Shown here: piece after piece, positions 8,283 to 29,229 of the stretch
Layout: every line of letters begins with the position of its first letter
How positions within the stretch are numbered: position 1 is the stretch's first letter
From: Rhizobium sophoriradicis
GTDB taxonomy: Bacteria; Pseudomonadota; Alphaproteobacteria; Rhizobiales; Rhizobiaceae
DNA: 64,000 bases
NCBI RefSeq assembly: GCF_003939025.1
Contig: NZ_RQIH01000006.1
Location: 308,823-372,822, forward strand
Direction of reading: 5' to 3'
Notes under the pieces: model-generated
What the model was told of the DNA's origin: nothing
Database searches by the model: none
Seen by the model: only the letters and a program-made list of their open reading frames with translations
Position numbers and translations under genes: made by a program

Positions 8283-9176
8283 ATGAAAAAGCGGATCCTG
8301 TTCACGGGTGGTTCGGGCAAGGCGGGTCGTCATGCCGTGCCATGGCTCGTTAAATCAGGTTACGAGGTGCACAACCTCGATCTCGTGCCGCTGGACAGCC
8401 CCGGCGTCACCAATCTCATCGCCGACATCACCGATAGCGGTCAGGTCTTCAACGCGCTCTCCATGCATCGCGATTTTCCCGATCTCGACGCGGGCAGGGG
8501 CGTCCAGTCCTTCGATGCGGTCGTGCATTTCGCCGCCATCCCCCGCATCCTGATCAAGCCCGACAACGAGACCTTCCGCATCAATACGATGGGCACCTAC
8601 AATGTCATCGAGGCGGCGGTGAAGCTCGGTATCCGGAAGATCATCGTCGCGTCGAGCGAGACGACCTACGGCGTCTGCTTCGCCGAAGGTCATCGCGATT
8701 TTCACCAGTTCCCGCTGGAAGAGGACTACGACGTCAATCCGATGGATTCCTACGGCCTGTCGAAGGTGGTCAACGAAAAGACCGCGCGCGCCTTTGCCGA
8801 GCGTTCGGGCTTCGACATTTATGCGCTGCGCATCGGCAACGTCATCGAGCCGCACGAATATGAGAGGTTCTCGACTTATTTCGCCAATCCCGAGATGCGC
8901 AAGCGAATCGCCTGGAGTTATATCGACGCCCGCGATCTCGGCCAGATCTGCCATCTCTGCATCGAGAAGGACGGTCTCGGCTATCAGGTCTTCAATGCCG
9001 CCAATGACACGGTTTCGGCCAATACGCCGTCGAAGGAACTGGCGAAGCGATTCTACCCGAACGTGCCCTTCACCCGCGAAATCGGCGAATATGAAGGGCT
9101 GCTTTCCAACCGCAAGATTCGCGAAGTGCTGGGCTTCAAGGAAGAGCACGACTGGCGGAAATATGTGAAGGTCTGA
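8283..9176 (+). CDS. NAD(P)-dependent epimerase/dehydratase family protein
   Basis: 297-residue extended short-chain dehydrogenase. The N-terminal Rossmann motif is FTGGSGKAG (residues 7-15); the catalytic Ser-Tyr-Lys region is ASSETTYG with SYGLSK (YxxxK) further on. The fold resembles nucleotide-sugar epimerases/dehydratases, which act on sugar nucleotides or related polyols using bound NAD(P). There are no sugar-pathway neighbours, so the substrate is unknown. The ATG is preceded by GGAGG. Confidence 0.85.
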   Translation: MKKRILFTGGSGKAGRHAVPWLVKSGYEVHNLDLVPLDSPGVTNLIADITDSGQVFNALSMHRDFPDLDAGRGVQSFDAVVHFAAIPRILIKPDNETFRINTMGTYNVIEAAVKLGIRKIIVASSETTYGVCFAEGHRDFHQFPLEEDYDVNPMDSYGLSKVVNEKTARAFAERSGFDIYALRIGNVIEPHEYERFSTYFANPEMRKRIAWSYIDARDLGQICHLCIEKDGLGYQVFNAANDTVSANTPSKELAKRFYPNVPFTREIGEYEGLLSNRKIREVLGFKEEHDWRKYVKV

Positions 9177-9345
9177 ACGCTTGCGGGCAGCACGATGGGA
9201 AAGCCCGGTCGCCTGCAAATGAGCAGAACGGCTCTGAAAATCGAAAATCGTGCTTGCCAATCCGCCGCTGCCGTCTTAAAGGGAGCGCCATGCATTTCGG
9301 CAGTGATTTGCGGGCCTTGGCCCGGGCGCTGAAGGAGAGGCATGA

Positions 9346-9421
<76 letters not shown>

Positions 9422-9512
9422 TCTTCCCTGATACGGACAGCGCGGCCATGCTCGCGGCATTCCGGCCGGGGTTGATCGGTGGTAACTTATTTCGTTAAAC
9501 TTCGGTTTCCCT

Positions 9513-9541
9513 CTTGTGTAATCGGAAATCGGTGTTTATTT
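9513..9541 (+). promoter_or_regulatory. possible promoter for secE-nusG
   Basis: CTTGTG at 9513-9518 and TTATTT at 9536-9541 are separated by 17 nt, an imperfect match to the alphaproteobacterial housekeeping consensus, about 70 nt before the secE start. Read-through from tRNA-Trp is an alternative. Confidence 0.35.
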
Positions 9542-9613
9542 AGGGTTCAACAGACACGCGGTGCGTGGGGCTGATAGTTTCAGCTTTACGCGCCGTAATT
9601 GCGTGGGCAGTCG

Positions 9614-9814
9614 ATGGCATCCAAATCCAATCCATTCGCGTTTCTGCAGCAGGTTCGCTCCGAGACGTCCAAGGTCACATGGCCGTCGCGCCGCGAGACG
9701 ATGATCTCGACGGTCATGGTGCTGGTGATGGTGGTGTTCGCCGCGCTGTTTTTCTTTGCCGCTGACCAGCTGATCGGCTGGGTTCTGAGCTTCGTGCTCA
9801 ATACCGGCAACTGA
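9614..9814 (+). CDS. secE: preprotein translocase subunit SecE
   Basis: Small 66-residue inner-membrane subunit that clamps SecY in the SecYEG translocon. It has the conserved amphipathic motif SETSKVTWPSRRET followed by one transmembrane helix (about residues 32-58). It is the short one-helix form usual outside the enteric bacteria. The start is placed at MASKSN; an upstream in-frame ATG would add five residues. It is followed by nusG after 17 nt, the near-universal pairing. Confidence 0.95.
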   Translation: MASKSNPFAFLQQVRSETSKVTWPSRRETMISTVMVLVMVVFAALFFFAADQLIGWVLSFVLNTGN

Positions 9815-9831
9815 TACGGGTGGAGATGAAA

Positions 9832-10362
9832 ATGGCGGCACGTTGGTACATCGTCCACGCGTATTCCAATTTTGAAAAGAAGGTGGCTGAGGACATCGAG
9901 AACAAGGCTCGCCAGAAGGGGCTCGAGCACCTGTTCGAAAAGATCCTCGTGCCGACCGAAAAGGTGGTGGAAGTGCGTCGCGGCCGCAAGGTCGACAGTG
10001 AGCGCAAGTTCTTCCCGGGTTATGTCCTCGTCCGCGCCAATCTGACGGATGAAGCCTATCACCTGATCAAGAATACGCCGAAGGTCACCGGCTTCCTCGG
10101 CTCCGACAATAAGCCCGTTCCGATTCCGGATTATGAAGCCGAGCGCATTCTCGGCCAGGTCCAGGAAGGTGTTGAGCGGCCGAAGGCGTCGATCACCTTC
10201 GAGATCGGCGAACAGGTTCGCGTTTCGGACGGCCCGTTCGCTTCGTTCAACGGCACGGTTCAGGATGTGGACGAAGAACGTTCGCGCCTGAAAGTTGAGG
10301 TGTCGATCTTCGGCCGCGCAACGCCGGTCGAGCTGGAATACGCTCAGGTCGAGAAGGTCTGA
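9832..10362 (+). CDS. nusG: transcription termination/antitermination factor NusG
   Basis: Binds the clamp of RNA polymerase, suppresses pausing, and links transcription to Rho or to ribosomal S10. The 176-residue protein starts MAARWYIVHAYSN, the typical NGN domain opening, with FFPGYVLV in the middle of that domain and a C-terminal KOW domain around VRVSDGPFASFNGTVQDVD. In-frame GTG and ATG codons up to 12 nt upstream are alternative starts. secE lies immediately upstream and the L11 operon downstream. Confidence 0.96.
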   Translation: MAARWYIVHAYSNFEKKVAEDIENKARQKGLEHLFEKILVPTEKVVEVRRGRKVDSERKFFPGYVLVRANLTDEAYHLIKNTPKVTGFLGSDNKPVPIPDYEAERILGQVQEGVERPKASITFEIGEQVRVSDGPFASFNGTVQDVDEERSRLKVEVSIFGRATPVELEYAQVEKV

Positions 10363-10539
10363 TTGTAGGAGATTGGAAGCTGGCCCGTGCGGCCTGTTTC
10401 CCGCGGACCTTGTCCGCATTCGCGTGGAAGGTGAGGGGTCTTAGCCGGACCCTAATGATCCGCACCACGCAACCGCAGCCGCCGGAGAGATCCGGCATCA
10501 CGGGCCGGGCGACCGGTCGTTCATGAAAGGCAGAGAGAT

Positions 10540-10971
10540 ATGGCTAAGAAAGTTGCAGGCCAGCTCAAGCTTCAGGTCAAGGCAGGATCGGCAAACCCGT
10601 CCCCGCCGATTGGTCCGGCGCTTGGTCAGCGTGGCATTAACATTATGGAATTCTGCAAGGCGTTCAATGCCGCCACGCAGGAAATGGAAAAGGGTATGCC
10701 GATTCCGGTCGTCATCACCTATTACCAGGACAAGTCCTTCACCTTCGCGATGAAGCAGCCTCCGGTCAGCTACTGGCTGAAGAAGGAAGCGAAGATCACG
10801 TCCGGTTCCAAGACGCCCGGCAAGGGCGCAAAGGCCGGTACCCTCACCAAGGCTCAGATCAAGACGATCGCCGAAGCCAAGATGAAGGACCTGAACGCAG
10901 CGGATATCGAAGGTGCAATGGCGATGATCGAGGGCTCTGCCCGCGCCATGGGCCTGGAAGTGGTGGGTTAA
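10540..10971 (+). CDS. rplK: 50S ribosomal protein L11
   Basis: 143 residues. It forms the GTPase-associated centre with 23S rRNA helices 43-44, and is needed for factor function and RelA activation. The conserved N-terminal stretch [19 protein letters not shown] is present and the C-terminal domain binds rRNA. It lies 4 nt before rplA. The 177-nt leader upstream contains a GCGGAC-CTT-GTCCGC hairpin (about 10417-10431) and other GC-rich structure that could host L1-type autogenous control. Confidence 0.98.
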   Translation: MAKKVAGQLKLQVKAGSANPSPPIGPALGQRGINIMEFCKAFNAATQEMEKGMPIPVVITYYQDKSFTFAMKQPPVSYWLKKEAKITSGSKTPGKGAKAGTLTKAQIKTIAEAKMKDLNAADIEGAMAMIEGSARAMGLEVVG

Positions 10972-10975
10972 GATC

Positions 10976-11674
10976 ATGGCTGGCAAGCGCACTCGCAAGA
11001 TCAACGAAGGTGTTGATCCCACCAAGCTCTACGCTCTGACCCAGGCCATCGGCATGGTCAAGGAACGGGCTGTCGCCAAGTTCGACGAAACCATCGAAGT
11101 CTCGATGAACCTCGGTGTTGACCCGCGCCATGCGGACCAGATGGTTCGCGGCGTCGTCAACCTGCCGAACGGCACGGGCCGCACGGTTCGCGTCGCCGTC
11201 TTCGCTCGTGGCGCCAAGGCTGACGAAGCCAAGGCCGCTGGTGCCGATGTCGTCGGCGCCGAAGACCTTGTCGAGATCGTCCAGGGCGGCAAGATCGAAT
11301 TCGATCGCTGCATCGCCACCCCCGACATGATGCCGCTCGTCGGCCGTCTCGGTAAGGTTCTCGGCCCGCGCGGCATGATGCCGAACCCGAAGGTCGGCAC
11401 GGTTACCATGGATGTCGCCGGAGCCGTCAAGGCTTCCAAGGGCGGCGCTGTCGAGTTCCGCGTCGAGAAGGCTGGTATCGTCCATGCCGGCATCGGCAAG
11501 GCCTCTTTCGACGCCAAGGCTCTGGAAGAAAACATCCGCGCCTTCGCCGACGCCGTCATCAAGGCGAAGCCGGCCGGCGCCAAGGGCAACTACGTCAAGC
11601 GCGTGGCGATTTCCTCGACCATGGGCCCGGGCGTCAAGATCGAAGTCGGCTCGGTCACCGCACCGACTGCATAA
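10976..11674 (+). CDS. rplA: 50S ribosomal protein L1
   Basis: 232 residues. L1 forms the mobile stalk that helps move deacylated tRNA out of the E site and, in many bacteria, represses its own L11-L1 mRNA. The conserved segment [22 protein letters not shown] is intact. It is tightly coupled to rplK (4-nt gap) and followed by a series of hairpins before rplJ. Confidence 0.98.
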   Translation: MAGKRTRKINEGVDPTKLYALTQAIGMVKERAVAKFDETIEVSMNLGVDPRHADQMVRGVVNLPNGTGRTVRVAVFARGAKADEAKAAGADVVGAEDLVEIVQGGKIEFDRCIATPDMMPLVGRLGKVLGPRGMMPNPKVGTVTMDVAGAVKASKGGAVEFRVEKAGIVHAGIGKASFDAKALEENIRAFADAVIKAKPAGAKGNYVKRVAISSTMGPGVKIEVGSVTAPTA

Positions 11675-12002
11675 GTTGATTGCCGGACCTCGGTCCGGTC
11701 ACTGAATTTCCGGCCTCGCAAGGGGCCGGAATATTCCGGAGAAATCCGGAATCCTGTCCGAGATTGCAGGTGGTTTTCCCTTAATCACGTTGCCTGCATG
11801 AGACGGGTAAGACCCGAATTCATGAAGTTCGCTTCTAGAAACTCGGTTCGAGCCTTGGATGCCTTGTGCCTTCTTAGCCTTGATTGGCGCGGAAGCGCGG
11901 GGGGACAGGATCCTCAAGCGTCGCTTGGGATCTCGCATGATCCCGGGAGGCAAAAGGCAACCCGGCGGGCCCGTTTTCGGTCCCGTCAACTGGAGATAGG
12001 CA
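11675..12002 (+). promoter_or_regulatory. rplA-rplJ intergenic leader with stacked hairpins
   Basis: 328 nt without a gene. Three perfect hairpins follow rplA: 11683-11698 (CCGGACC/GGTCCGG), 11708-11731 (TTCCGGCC/GGCCGGAA) and 11733-11752 (ATTCCGG/CCGGAAT). Further structure continues up to the GTG of rplJ. In bacteria this interval usually carries the L10 leader, bound by the L10-L12 complex for autogenous control; position and structure fit, but I have not matched the motif base by base. Confidence 0.55.
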
Positions 12003-12521
12003 GTGGAAAGAGCGGAAAAACGCGAATTCGTCACGGAACTGAACGAAGTCTTCAAGGCTTCGGGCTCGGTTGTCGTGGCCCACTATGCTGGTGCCACAGT
12101 CGCGCAGATGAACGATTTTCGTTCGAAGATGCGTGCAGCTGGCGGTACCGTCAAAGTCGCGAAGAACCGCCTGGCCAAAATTGCCCTTCAGGGTACGGAA
12201 GCGGAAGGGATGTCGAATCTCTTCAAGGGTCAGACGCTGATTGCATACAGCACCGATCCGATCACCGCTCCGAAGGTCGTCATGGATTTCGCCAAGACCA
12301 ACGACAAGATCGTTGTTCTGGGCGGCGCCATGGGAACAACCACGCTCAACGCCGATGCAGTCAAGTCGCTTGCGACCCTGCCTTCGCTCGATGAGCTGCG
12401 TGCGAAGCTGCTGGGCATGATCCAGACACCGGCTACCCGCATCGCTGGGGTTGTTGCAGCACCGGCAAGCCAGCTTGCCCGCGTGTTTGCGGCCTACGCC
12501 AAGAAGGACGAAGCCGCTTAA
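12003..12521 (+). CDS. rplJ: 50S ribosomal protein L10
   Basis: 172 residues from a GTG start; GGAGATAG precedes it. L10 anchors the L7/L12 dimers to the 50S stalk base. The N-terminal rRNA-binding domain ([26 protein letters not shown]) is followed by the C-terminal helix (about 150-172) that binds L12. rplL follows after 58 nt. Confidence 0.97.
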   Translation: MERAEKREFVTELNEVFKASGSVVVAHYAGATVAQMNDFRSKMRAAGGTVKVAKNRLAKIALQGTEAEGMSNLFKGQTLIAYSTDPITAPKVVMDFAKTNDKIVVLGGAMGTTTLNADAVKSLATLPSLDELRAKLLGMIQTPATRIAGVVAAPASQLARVFAAYAKKDEAA

Positions 12522-12579
12522 GGCGGTTTTTCGCTGTTTATAAACAACCGGTTCGAACCGAACAAAAGGAACTAGTAAA

Positions 12580-12960
<381 letters not shown>

Positions 12961-12974
12961 GCTTGTACTGCTTT

Positions 12975-13012
12975 TGGGAGGTGGCCTTTGCTGCCTCCCA
13001 TTTGCCGTTTTT
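12975..13012 (+). terminator. attenuator-like hairpin after rplL
   Basis: TGGGAGG (12975-12981) pairs with CCTCCCA (12994-13000), followed by TTTGCCGTTTTTC. The stem is short and the T run is delayed, so partial termination or attenuation between rplL and rpoB is more likely than full termination. Confidence 0.5.
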
Positions 13013-13020
13013 CTGAACGA

Positions 13021-13058
13021 ATTACCCAAAAGCCGTGTCAAAACGGCTTTTGGGTAAT
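13021..13058 (+). repeat. perfect 16-bp inverted repeat between rplL and rpoB
   Basis: ATTACCCAAAAGCCGT at 13021-13036 and its exact reverse complement at 13043-13058 flank a 6-nt loop (GTCAAA). The RNA would fold into a very stable hairpin 164 nt before rpoB. No T tract follows directly. In E. coli the same interval has an attenuator and an RNase III site; a similar role is an inference. Confidence 0.85.
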
Positions 13059-13221
13059 GGGTTCTTCAAAAGGATAGTCTCGCACCGAGGGCAGCACAGC
13101 AATCCGAGCTGGGCGTTTTCGGGAGTCGGACGAGATTGAACTACCCATTGATTGACGGGGTCGACTGGCCATCGGTTCCCGTCCGTTGCAGGCCCGGGTG
13201 CAAGATTTTGAAGGAGCGACG

Positions 13222-17361
<4,140 letters not shown>

Positions 17362-17371
17362 GCATTGATAG

Positions 17372-17398
17372 GGCGTGCGCTGCCATGCGGCGCACGCC
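17372..17398 (+). repeat. hairpin between rpoB and rpoC
   Basis: GGCGTGCGC at 17372-17380 pairs perfectly with GCGCACGCC at 17390-17398, 10 nt after the rpoB stop, with no T run. The rest of the 188-nt gap is GC-rich. It may protect the rpoB 3' end or be a processing site. Confidence 0.6.
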
Positions 17399-17549
17399 GG
17401 TCCCGCCGGACGCCGCATCCATGTCGGCCCGGAAGGGAGGTTTCGCCGCATCTTGCGGTTATTCTCGTTTAAGCGAGGGAGGCGGCTCCCGGGAAATTGC
17501 CGCTGACCATCGCATTTTGAGGGCGCTTTAGCCCATGAAGGAGACAGGC

Positions 17550-21758
<4,209 letters not shown>

Positions 21759-21798
21759 TTCCGCGGCTGAAGTCCCGACACTTAAGATACGAATTGAA

Positions 21799-21835
21799 AA
21801 ACCGCCCAGAGCGATCCGGGCGGTTTCATTTTTGC
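21799..21835 (+). terminator. Rho-independent terminator after rpoC
   Basis: AAACCGCCC (21799-21807) pairs with GGGCGGTTT (21818-21826) around a 10-nt loop, followed by CATTTTTG. It lies 40 nt after the rpoC stop and marks the end of the rplJL-rpoBC unit. Confidence 0.88.
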
Positions 21836-21920
21836 TGTGCGCTATCTATTCGGCGGGAGGGTAGGGGCTTTGCCTGTCAGCCAGCTCTCTTCGAAGCAGC
21901 GCTCGCTGATGCGGCTGCGG

Positions 21921-22214
21921 TCAGTTGAACCGAATGATCGCGACCTCGCCGTCGACCGCGCCCTGGTACGCTGAGGCATGCGGCTCTTCCGCCGGAACTT
22001 CGGTCAGCATGCCGATCTGGTCGAGATCGGCCTCGATGAAGCCCTCTTCGGCAAGGGCGTTCAGGGCCTCGCGTACAGCCGTGTCGTCGTCGGGCGCCTT
22101 CAGCATGATATGCAGGTCGATGCCTTCGCTGGAGTCGGACTCATAGCCCTTGCCGATGATGATGAAGATCATCGGCCCATCGAAATTGTTGTCGTTATCA
22201 GGTGTCGTGATCAT
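21921..22214 (-). CDS. conserved acidic hypothetical protein
   Basis: 97 residues, acidic, without signal or membrane segment. It contains FIIIGKGYESDSSEGIDLHIMLKAPDDD and a helical, Glu-rich middle (VREALNALAEEGFIEADLDQIG), suggesting a small alpha/beta domain. It sits alone on the reverse strand between rpoC and rpsL. I believe similar proteins occur at this spot in other rhizobia, but I cannot name a family or function. Confidence 0.65.
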   Translation of the reverse strand: MITTPDNDNNFDGPMIFIIIGKGYESDSSEGIDLHIMLKAPDDDTAVREALNALAEEGFIEADLDQIGMLTEVPAEEPHASAYQGAVDGEVAIIRFN

Positions 22215-22714
22215 CGCCTGTCCTTCGGCTTCCGTGACGATTCGATCGCTCGAATCCTGCTGTGAGGGCTTAACGCCGCAATTGCTGATTCCTTAACTGC
22301 TTTTGCTGCGATGCCCAAGTTTTTATCTTGGATCACGCCCGTGGATTCGTCTACAAGGGTGAAAACAGGGCATCCGCCCCGCATATCAAGGCGATAGGGC
22401 GAGTTTATTTCTTAACCGGCCTTGACGAGAGGGGTGGAAACCAGTAGTACCCCGCCCATCAGATCCCATGTGAGGCTTGGCTGTTCGGGGCGACGCGCCC
22501 TGAAGTTCACCTCAAACAAGGTTCTAAACGCACGTTGAAGTCATGATGCTGCACGCATGACGCATAATTTCATGCGTCCTCTGCTCCTTGTGGTCCATCT
22601 GCGGAAGCGGATCGGGCCATATTTTGCGCATTGAACCGAAAGCATGCGTCATTGCCGGAGACGGCGCGAGTTCAAGCCCGCAAGGGTACTGAGATAAACG
22701 TAAGGGATGGTTGA
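22215..22714. other. intergenic region upstream of the str operon
   Basis: 500 nt with no supported gene. It contains the best promoter candidate for rpsL (22422-22450) and a 7-bp perfect inverted repeat, GACGCAT/ATGCGTC, at 22559-22578 in the probable rpsL leader. It must also hold the promoter of the divergent 97-residue gene. Confidence 0.5.
22422..22450 (+). promoter_or_regulatory. candidate promoter for rpsL-rpsG-fusA-tuf
   Basis: TTGACG (22422-22427), a 17-nt spacer and TAGTAC (22445-22450). The -35 is close to consensus and the -10 is weak. The implied leader would be about 255 nt and includes the 7-bp inverted repeat. Confidence 0.4.
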
Positions 22715-23086
22715 ATGCCTACCGTAAACCAGCTGATCCGCAAGCCTCGCCAGGCGAACGTAAAGCGTAATAAGGTTCCCGCTCTCCAGGAGAACCCGCA
22801 GAAGCGCGGCGTTTGCACGCGCGTCTACACGACGACGCCGAAGAAGCCGAACTCGGCTCTGCGTAAGGTCGCCAAGATCCGCCTGACCAACGGCTTCGAA
22901 GTCATTGGTTACATCCCCGGTGAAGGCCACAACCTTCAGGAACACTCCGTCGTGATGATCCGCGGCGGCCGCGTCAAGGACCTTCCGGGTGTCCGTTACC
23001 ACATCATCCGCGGCGTTCTCGATACCCAGGGTGTCAAGAACCGCAAGCAGCGCCGCTCCAAGTACGGCGCGAAGCGTCCGAAGTAA
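22715..23086 (+). CDS. rpsL: 30S ribosomal protein S12
   Basis: 123-residue decoding-centre protein. The streptomycin-related lysines are wild-type: K43 in [12 protein letters not shown] and K88 in [12 protein letters not shown], so no S12-based resistance is expected. It is the first gene of the str operon, followed by rpsG after 77 nt. Confidence 0.98.
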   Translation: MPTVNQLIRKPRQANVKRNKVPALQENPQKRGVCTRVYTTTPKKPNSALRKVAKIRLTNGFEVIGYIPGEGHNLQEHSVVMIRGGRVKDLPGVRYHIIRGVLDTQGVKNRKQRRSKYGAKRPK

Positions 23087-23133
23087 TTCGGTTTTGAATA
23101 GTCCGGCGCTGCGCGAGGTCCTCCGCGTGATGA

Positions 23134-23634
<501 letters not shown>

Positions 23635-23663
23635 TTCCGAACGGTATCGAAAGGCAGTCCACA

Positions 23664-25763
<2,100 letters not shown>

Positions 25764-25831
25764 CCGGAATACCAATTGACCGATAACAAGAATTAGCTCC
25801 CCTCGGGGACTAGCAAAACGGAGAGCCGAAA

Positions 25832-27007
25832 ATGGCAAAGAGTAAGTTTGAGCGCAACAAGCCGCACGTCAACATTGGCACGATCGGCCACGTTGACCAC
25901 GGCAAGACGTCTCTGACGGCAGCGATCACGAAGTACTTCGGTGAGTTCAAGGCGTACGACCAGATCGACGCGGCTCCGGAAGAGAAGGCGCGCGGCATCA
26001 CGATTTCGACCGCGCACGTCGAATATGAGACGCCGGCCCGCCACTACGCGCACGTCGACTGCCCCGGCCATGCCGACTACGTCAAGAACATGATCACCGG
26101 TGCTGCCCAGATGGACGGCGCGATCCTGGTGTGCTCGGCTGCTGACGGCCCGATGCCGCAGACGCGCGAACACATTCTGCTGGCCCGCCAGGTTGGCGTT
26201 CCGGCGATCGTGGTGTTCCTGAACAAGGTCGACCAGGTTGACGACGCCGAGCTGCTCGAACTGGTTGAGCTCGAAGTTCGCGAACTGCTGTCGTCCTACG
26301 ACTTCCCGGGCGACGACATCCCGGTTGTCAAGGGTTCGGCGCTTGCCGCTCTTGAAGATAGCGACAAGAAGATCGGCGAAGACGCGATCCGCGAGCTGAT
26401 GGCAGCGGTCGACTCCTACATCCCGACGCCTGAGCGTCCGATCGACCAGCCGTTCCTGATGCCGATCGAAGACGTGTTCTCGATCTCCGGCCGCGGCACT
26501 GTCGTAACCGGCCGCGTCGAGCGTGGCATTGTCAAGGTTGGCGAAGAAGTCGAGATCGTCGGCATCCGTCCGACCTCGAAGACGACGGTGACCGGCGTTG
26601 AAATGTTCCGCAAGCTGCTCGACCAGGGCCAGGCCGGCGACAACATCGGCGCGCTGGTTCGCGGTGTTAACCGTGACGGCGTCGAGCGTGGCCAGATCCT
26701 GTGCAAGCCGGGTTCGGTCAAGCCGCACAAGAAGTTCATGGCTGAAGCCTACATCCTGACGAAGGAAGAGGGCGGCCGTCATACGCCGTTCTTCACCAAC
26801 TACCGTCCGCAGTTCTACTTCCGCACGACCGACGTGACCGGCATCGTCACGCTGCCGGAAGGCACGGAAATGGTCATGCCGGGCGACAACGTCACGGTTG
26901 CCGTCGAGCTGATCGTTCCGATCGCGATGGAAGAAAAGCTGCGCTTCGCCATCCGCGAAGGCGGCCGCACCGTCGGCGCCGGTATCGTCGCCTCGATCGT
27001 CGAGTAA
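25832..27007 (+). CDS. tuf: elongation factor Tu, copy 2
   Basis: 391-residue EF-Tu, last gene of the str operon. The protein is identical to copy 1 at 6600-7775, and the DNA also matches in every segment I compared, while flanks diverge within a few bases of the start and stop codons. That pattern fits ongoing gene conversion. Upstream, GGAGAGCC serves as ribosome-binding site. Function and motifs are as for copy 1. Confidence 0.98.
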   Translation: MAKSKFERNKPHVNIGTIGHVDHGKTSLTAAITKYFGEFKAYDQIDAAPEEKARGITISTAHVEYETPARHYAHVDCPGHADYVKNMITGAAQMDGAILVCSAADGPMPQTREHILLARQVGVPAIVVFLNKVDQVDDAELLELVELEVRELLSSYDFPGDDIPVVKGSALAALEDSDKKIGEDAIRELMAAVDSYIPTPERPIDQPFLMPIEDVFSISGRGTVVTGRVERGIVKVGEEVEIVGIRPTSKTTVTGVEMFRKLLDQGQAGDNIGALVRGVNRDGVERGQILCKPGSVKPHKKFMAEAYILTKEEGGRHTPFFTNYRPQFYFRTTDVTGIVTLPEGTEMVMPGDNVTVAVELIVPIAMEEKLRFAIREGGRTVGAGIVASIVE

Positions 27008-27310
27008 TTCCTCGGCCGCTCCGGCGGAGTGGCCGATTCGATGACATTATTATGAAGCAGGCGGCGGAAGCCGCTTGCTTATTACACAGAAATATAGCAA
27101 ATGGCGCGCGAGCGCGATTTGCGTACTGCTTTGGATAACGAAGCGGTGACTAAACAACCAATTAAGGTGGGCTAGAAGGCCCTGAAGACAGGATAGGGTT
27201 CCGTTTCGGCGCCCTCTCGATCTTTGAAACCGGTGGTCCGCCTTAGGAAGAAAGAACAACCCGTGTCTTGTCCAGAGACATGTGGGAAACAAACACAAGG
27301 ATAACGTCGA
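27008..27310 (+). promoter_or_regulatory. tuf-rpsJ intergenic region with three hairpins
   Basis: 303 nt without a gene. Hairpins: 27014-27034 (GGCC.CTCC/GGAG.GGCC), 27055-27080 (AAGCAGGCGGC/GCCGCTTGCTT around GGAA) and an imperfect one at 27097-27122 (GCAAAT.GCGC/GCGC.ATTTGC). The first two may end the str transcript; the remainder should hold the S10 promoter and leader. No L4-binding structure was recognised. Confidence 0.5.
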
Positions 27311-27619
27311 ATGAACGGCCAAAATATCCGCATTCGCCTGAAGGCGTTCGATCACCGGATTCTCGATGCTTCTACGCGCGAGATCGTGTCGACGGCGAAG
27401 CGCACCGGTGCAAGCGTCCGGGGCCCCGTTCCGCTTCCGACCCGCATCGAGAAGTTTACGGTCAACCGGTCCCCGCACATCGACAAGAAGAGCCGCGAAC
27501 AGTTCGAGATGCGCACGCATAAGCGCCTTCTCGACATCGTAGACCCGACCCCGCAGACGGTGGACGCGCTGATGAAGCTCGATCTCGCCGCCGGTGTCGA
27601 TGTTGAGATCAAGCTCTGA
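27311..27619 (+). CDS. rpsJ: 30S ribosomal protein S10 (NusE)
   Basis: 102 residues; part of the 30S head and, as NusE, the partner of NusB and NusG in antitermination. It contains [30 protein letters not shown] and the [18 protein letters not shown] segment. First gene of the S10 operon. Confidence 0.98.
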   Translation: MNGQNIRIRLKAFDHRILDASTREIVSTAKRTGASVRGPVPLPTRIEKFTVNRSPHIDKKSREQFEMRTHKRLLDIVDPTPQTVDALMKLDLAAGVDVEIKL

Positions 27620-27652
27620 GCTTGCTCGAGCTGAGTTGGAAGGATTGAACCG

Positions 27653-28294
27653 ATGCGTTCAGGTGTGATTGCACAGAAGGTGGGAATGACCCGCGTCTAC
27701 AACGACGCCGGCGAGCATGTCCCGGTAACGGTACTGCGTATGGACGGCTGCCAGGTCGTTGCCACGCGCACTGTCGAAAAGAATGGCTATACCGCAGTTC
27801 AGCTCGGTGCAGGCCAGGCGAAGGTGAAGAACACGTCGAAGGCGATGCGCGGCAACTTTGCTGTCGCCAACGTCGAGCCGAAGGCCAAGCTCGCAGAATT
27901 CCGCGTCTCGGAAGACAATCTGCTCGAGATCGGCACCGAGATCAAGGCAGGTCACTTTGCCGCCGGTCAACTCGTCGACGTGACGGGCACGACGATCGGT
28001 AAGGGTTTTGCCGGTGCCATGAAGCGCCACGGTTTCGGCGGTCTGCGCGCCACGCACGGTGTGTCGGTTTCGCACCGCTCGCACGGTTCGACCGGCTCGC
28101 GCCAGGATCCGGGCAAAGTTTTCAAGAATAAGAAGATGGCTGGTCACATGGGCCAGACGCGCGTCACGACGCAGAACCTGGAAGTGGTTTCGACCGACGA
28201 AGATCGTGGTCTGATCCTGATCAAGGGTGCTGTTCCCGGTTCCAAGGGTGCCTGGATCATCGTGCGCGACGCCGTCAAGTCGGCCGCGAAGTAA
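27653..28294 (+). CDS. rplC: 50S ribosomal protein L3
   Basis: 213 residues; an early 50S assembly protein whose central extension reaches the peptidyl-transferase centre. It begins [16 protein letters not shown] and has the typical [14 protein letters not shown] and [15 protein letters not shown] motifs. It lies 33 nt after rpsJ and 13 nt before rplD. Confidence 0.97.
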   Translation: MRSGVIAQKVGMTRVYNDAGEHVPVTVLRMDGCQVVATRTVEKNGYTAVQLGAGQAKVKNTSKAMRGNFAVANVEPKAKLAEFRVSEDNLLEIGTEIKAGHFAAGQLVDVTGTTIGKGFAGAMKRHGFGGLRATHGVSVSHRSHGSTGSRQDPGKVFKNKKMAGHMGQTRVTTQNLEVVSTDEDRGLILIKGAVPGSKGAWIIVRDAVKSAAK

Positions 28295-28307
28295 GGGAGC
28301 CAGATCA

Positions 28308-28928
28308 ATGGAATTGAACGTCAAGACCCTCGAGGGAAAAGACGCCGGGAAGGTTTCCCTTTCGGACGAAATTTTCGGCCTCGAGCCCCGCGAAGACATT
28401 CTCGCCCGCGTCATCCGCTGGCAGCTTGCCAAGAAGCAGCAGGGCACGCACAAGGCAAAGGGCCGCGCTGAAGTTTCGCGCACCGGCGCCAAGATGTACA
28501 AGCAGAAGGGTACGGGCCGCGCCCGTCACCATTCGGCTCGCGCTCCGCAGTTCCGCGGCGGCGGCAAGGCCCACGGCCCGGTCGTCCGCAGCCACGAGCA
28601 CGACCTTCCGAAGAAGGTTCGCGCGCTTGGCCTTCGCCACGCCCTTTCGGCCAAGATCAAGGCCGATGACGTCATCGTCATCGACAACCTGATTGCTGCC
28701 GAAGCCAAGACCAAGGCTCTCGCGTCCGCTTTCGAGACGCTCGGCCTGACAAACGCCCTCTTCATCGGCGGCGCAGAGCTTGACGGCAACTTCAAGCTCG
28801 CAGCTCAGAACATCCCGAACATCGATGTTCTGCCGATCCAGGGCATCAATGTTTACGACATCGTGCGCCGCGGCAAGCTTGTGCTTTCCAAGGCTGCGGT
28901 TGAAGCGCTAGAGGAGCGATTCAAGTGA
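28308..28928 (+). CDS. rplD: 50S ribosomal protein L4
   Basis: 206 residues from [10 protein letters not shown]; the upstream in-frame extension into rplC is rejected because AGGGAGCC lies before this ATG. The loop [20 protein letters not shown]... reaches the exit tunnel. In E. coli L4 represses the S10 operon. The stop overlaps rplW by 4 nt (GTGA). Confidence 0.97.
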   Translation: MELNVKTLEGKDAGKVSLSDEIFGLEPREDILARVIRWQLAKKQQGTHKAKGRAEVSRTGAKMYKQKGTGRARHHSARAPQFRGGGKAHGPVVRSHEHDLPKKVRALGLRHALSAKIKADDVIVIDNLIAAEAKTKALASAFETLGLTNALFIGGAELDGNFKLAAQNIPNIDVLPIQGINVYDIVRRGKLVLSKAAVEALEERFK

Positions 28929-29218
28929 CCGATCTCCGCCACTACGATGTGATCGTCTCCCCGGCGATCACCGAAAAGTCCACGCTGGTATCCGAGAACA
29001 ACCAGGTTGTTTTCAATGTCGCCAAGCAGGCGACGAAGCCGGAAATCAAGGCTGCGGTCGAGGCGCTCTTCGGCGTCAAGGTCACGGCCGTCAACACTCT
29101 GCTGCGCAAGGGCAAGACCAAGCGGTTCCGCGGTTTTGTCGGCAAGCAGAAGGACGTGAAGAAGGCTGTCGTGACGTTGGCTGAAGGCCAGACGATCGAC
29201 GTCTCCACCGGTCTCTGA
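28925..29218 (+). CDS. rplW: 50S ribosomal protein L23
   Basis: 97 residues from a GTG start that overlaps the rplD stop, implying translational coupling. L23 sits at the tunnel exit and docks trigger factor and SRP. It has the typical opening [16 protein letters not shown] and [19 protein letters not shown]. Confidence 0.97.
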   Translation: MTDLRHYDVIVSPAITEKSTLVSENNQVVFNVAKQATKPEIKAAVEALFGVKVTAVNTLLRKGKTKRFRGFVGKQKDVKKAVVTLAEGQTIDVSTGL

Positions 29219-29229
29219 GGAACAAGAAA

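Noticed and set aside
11798..12394. Forward frame of 198 codons across the L10 leader and into rplJ
   Set aside because: It is out of frame with rplJ, overlaps that gene extensively and has shadow-like composition.
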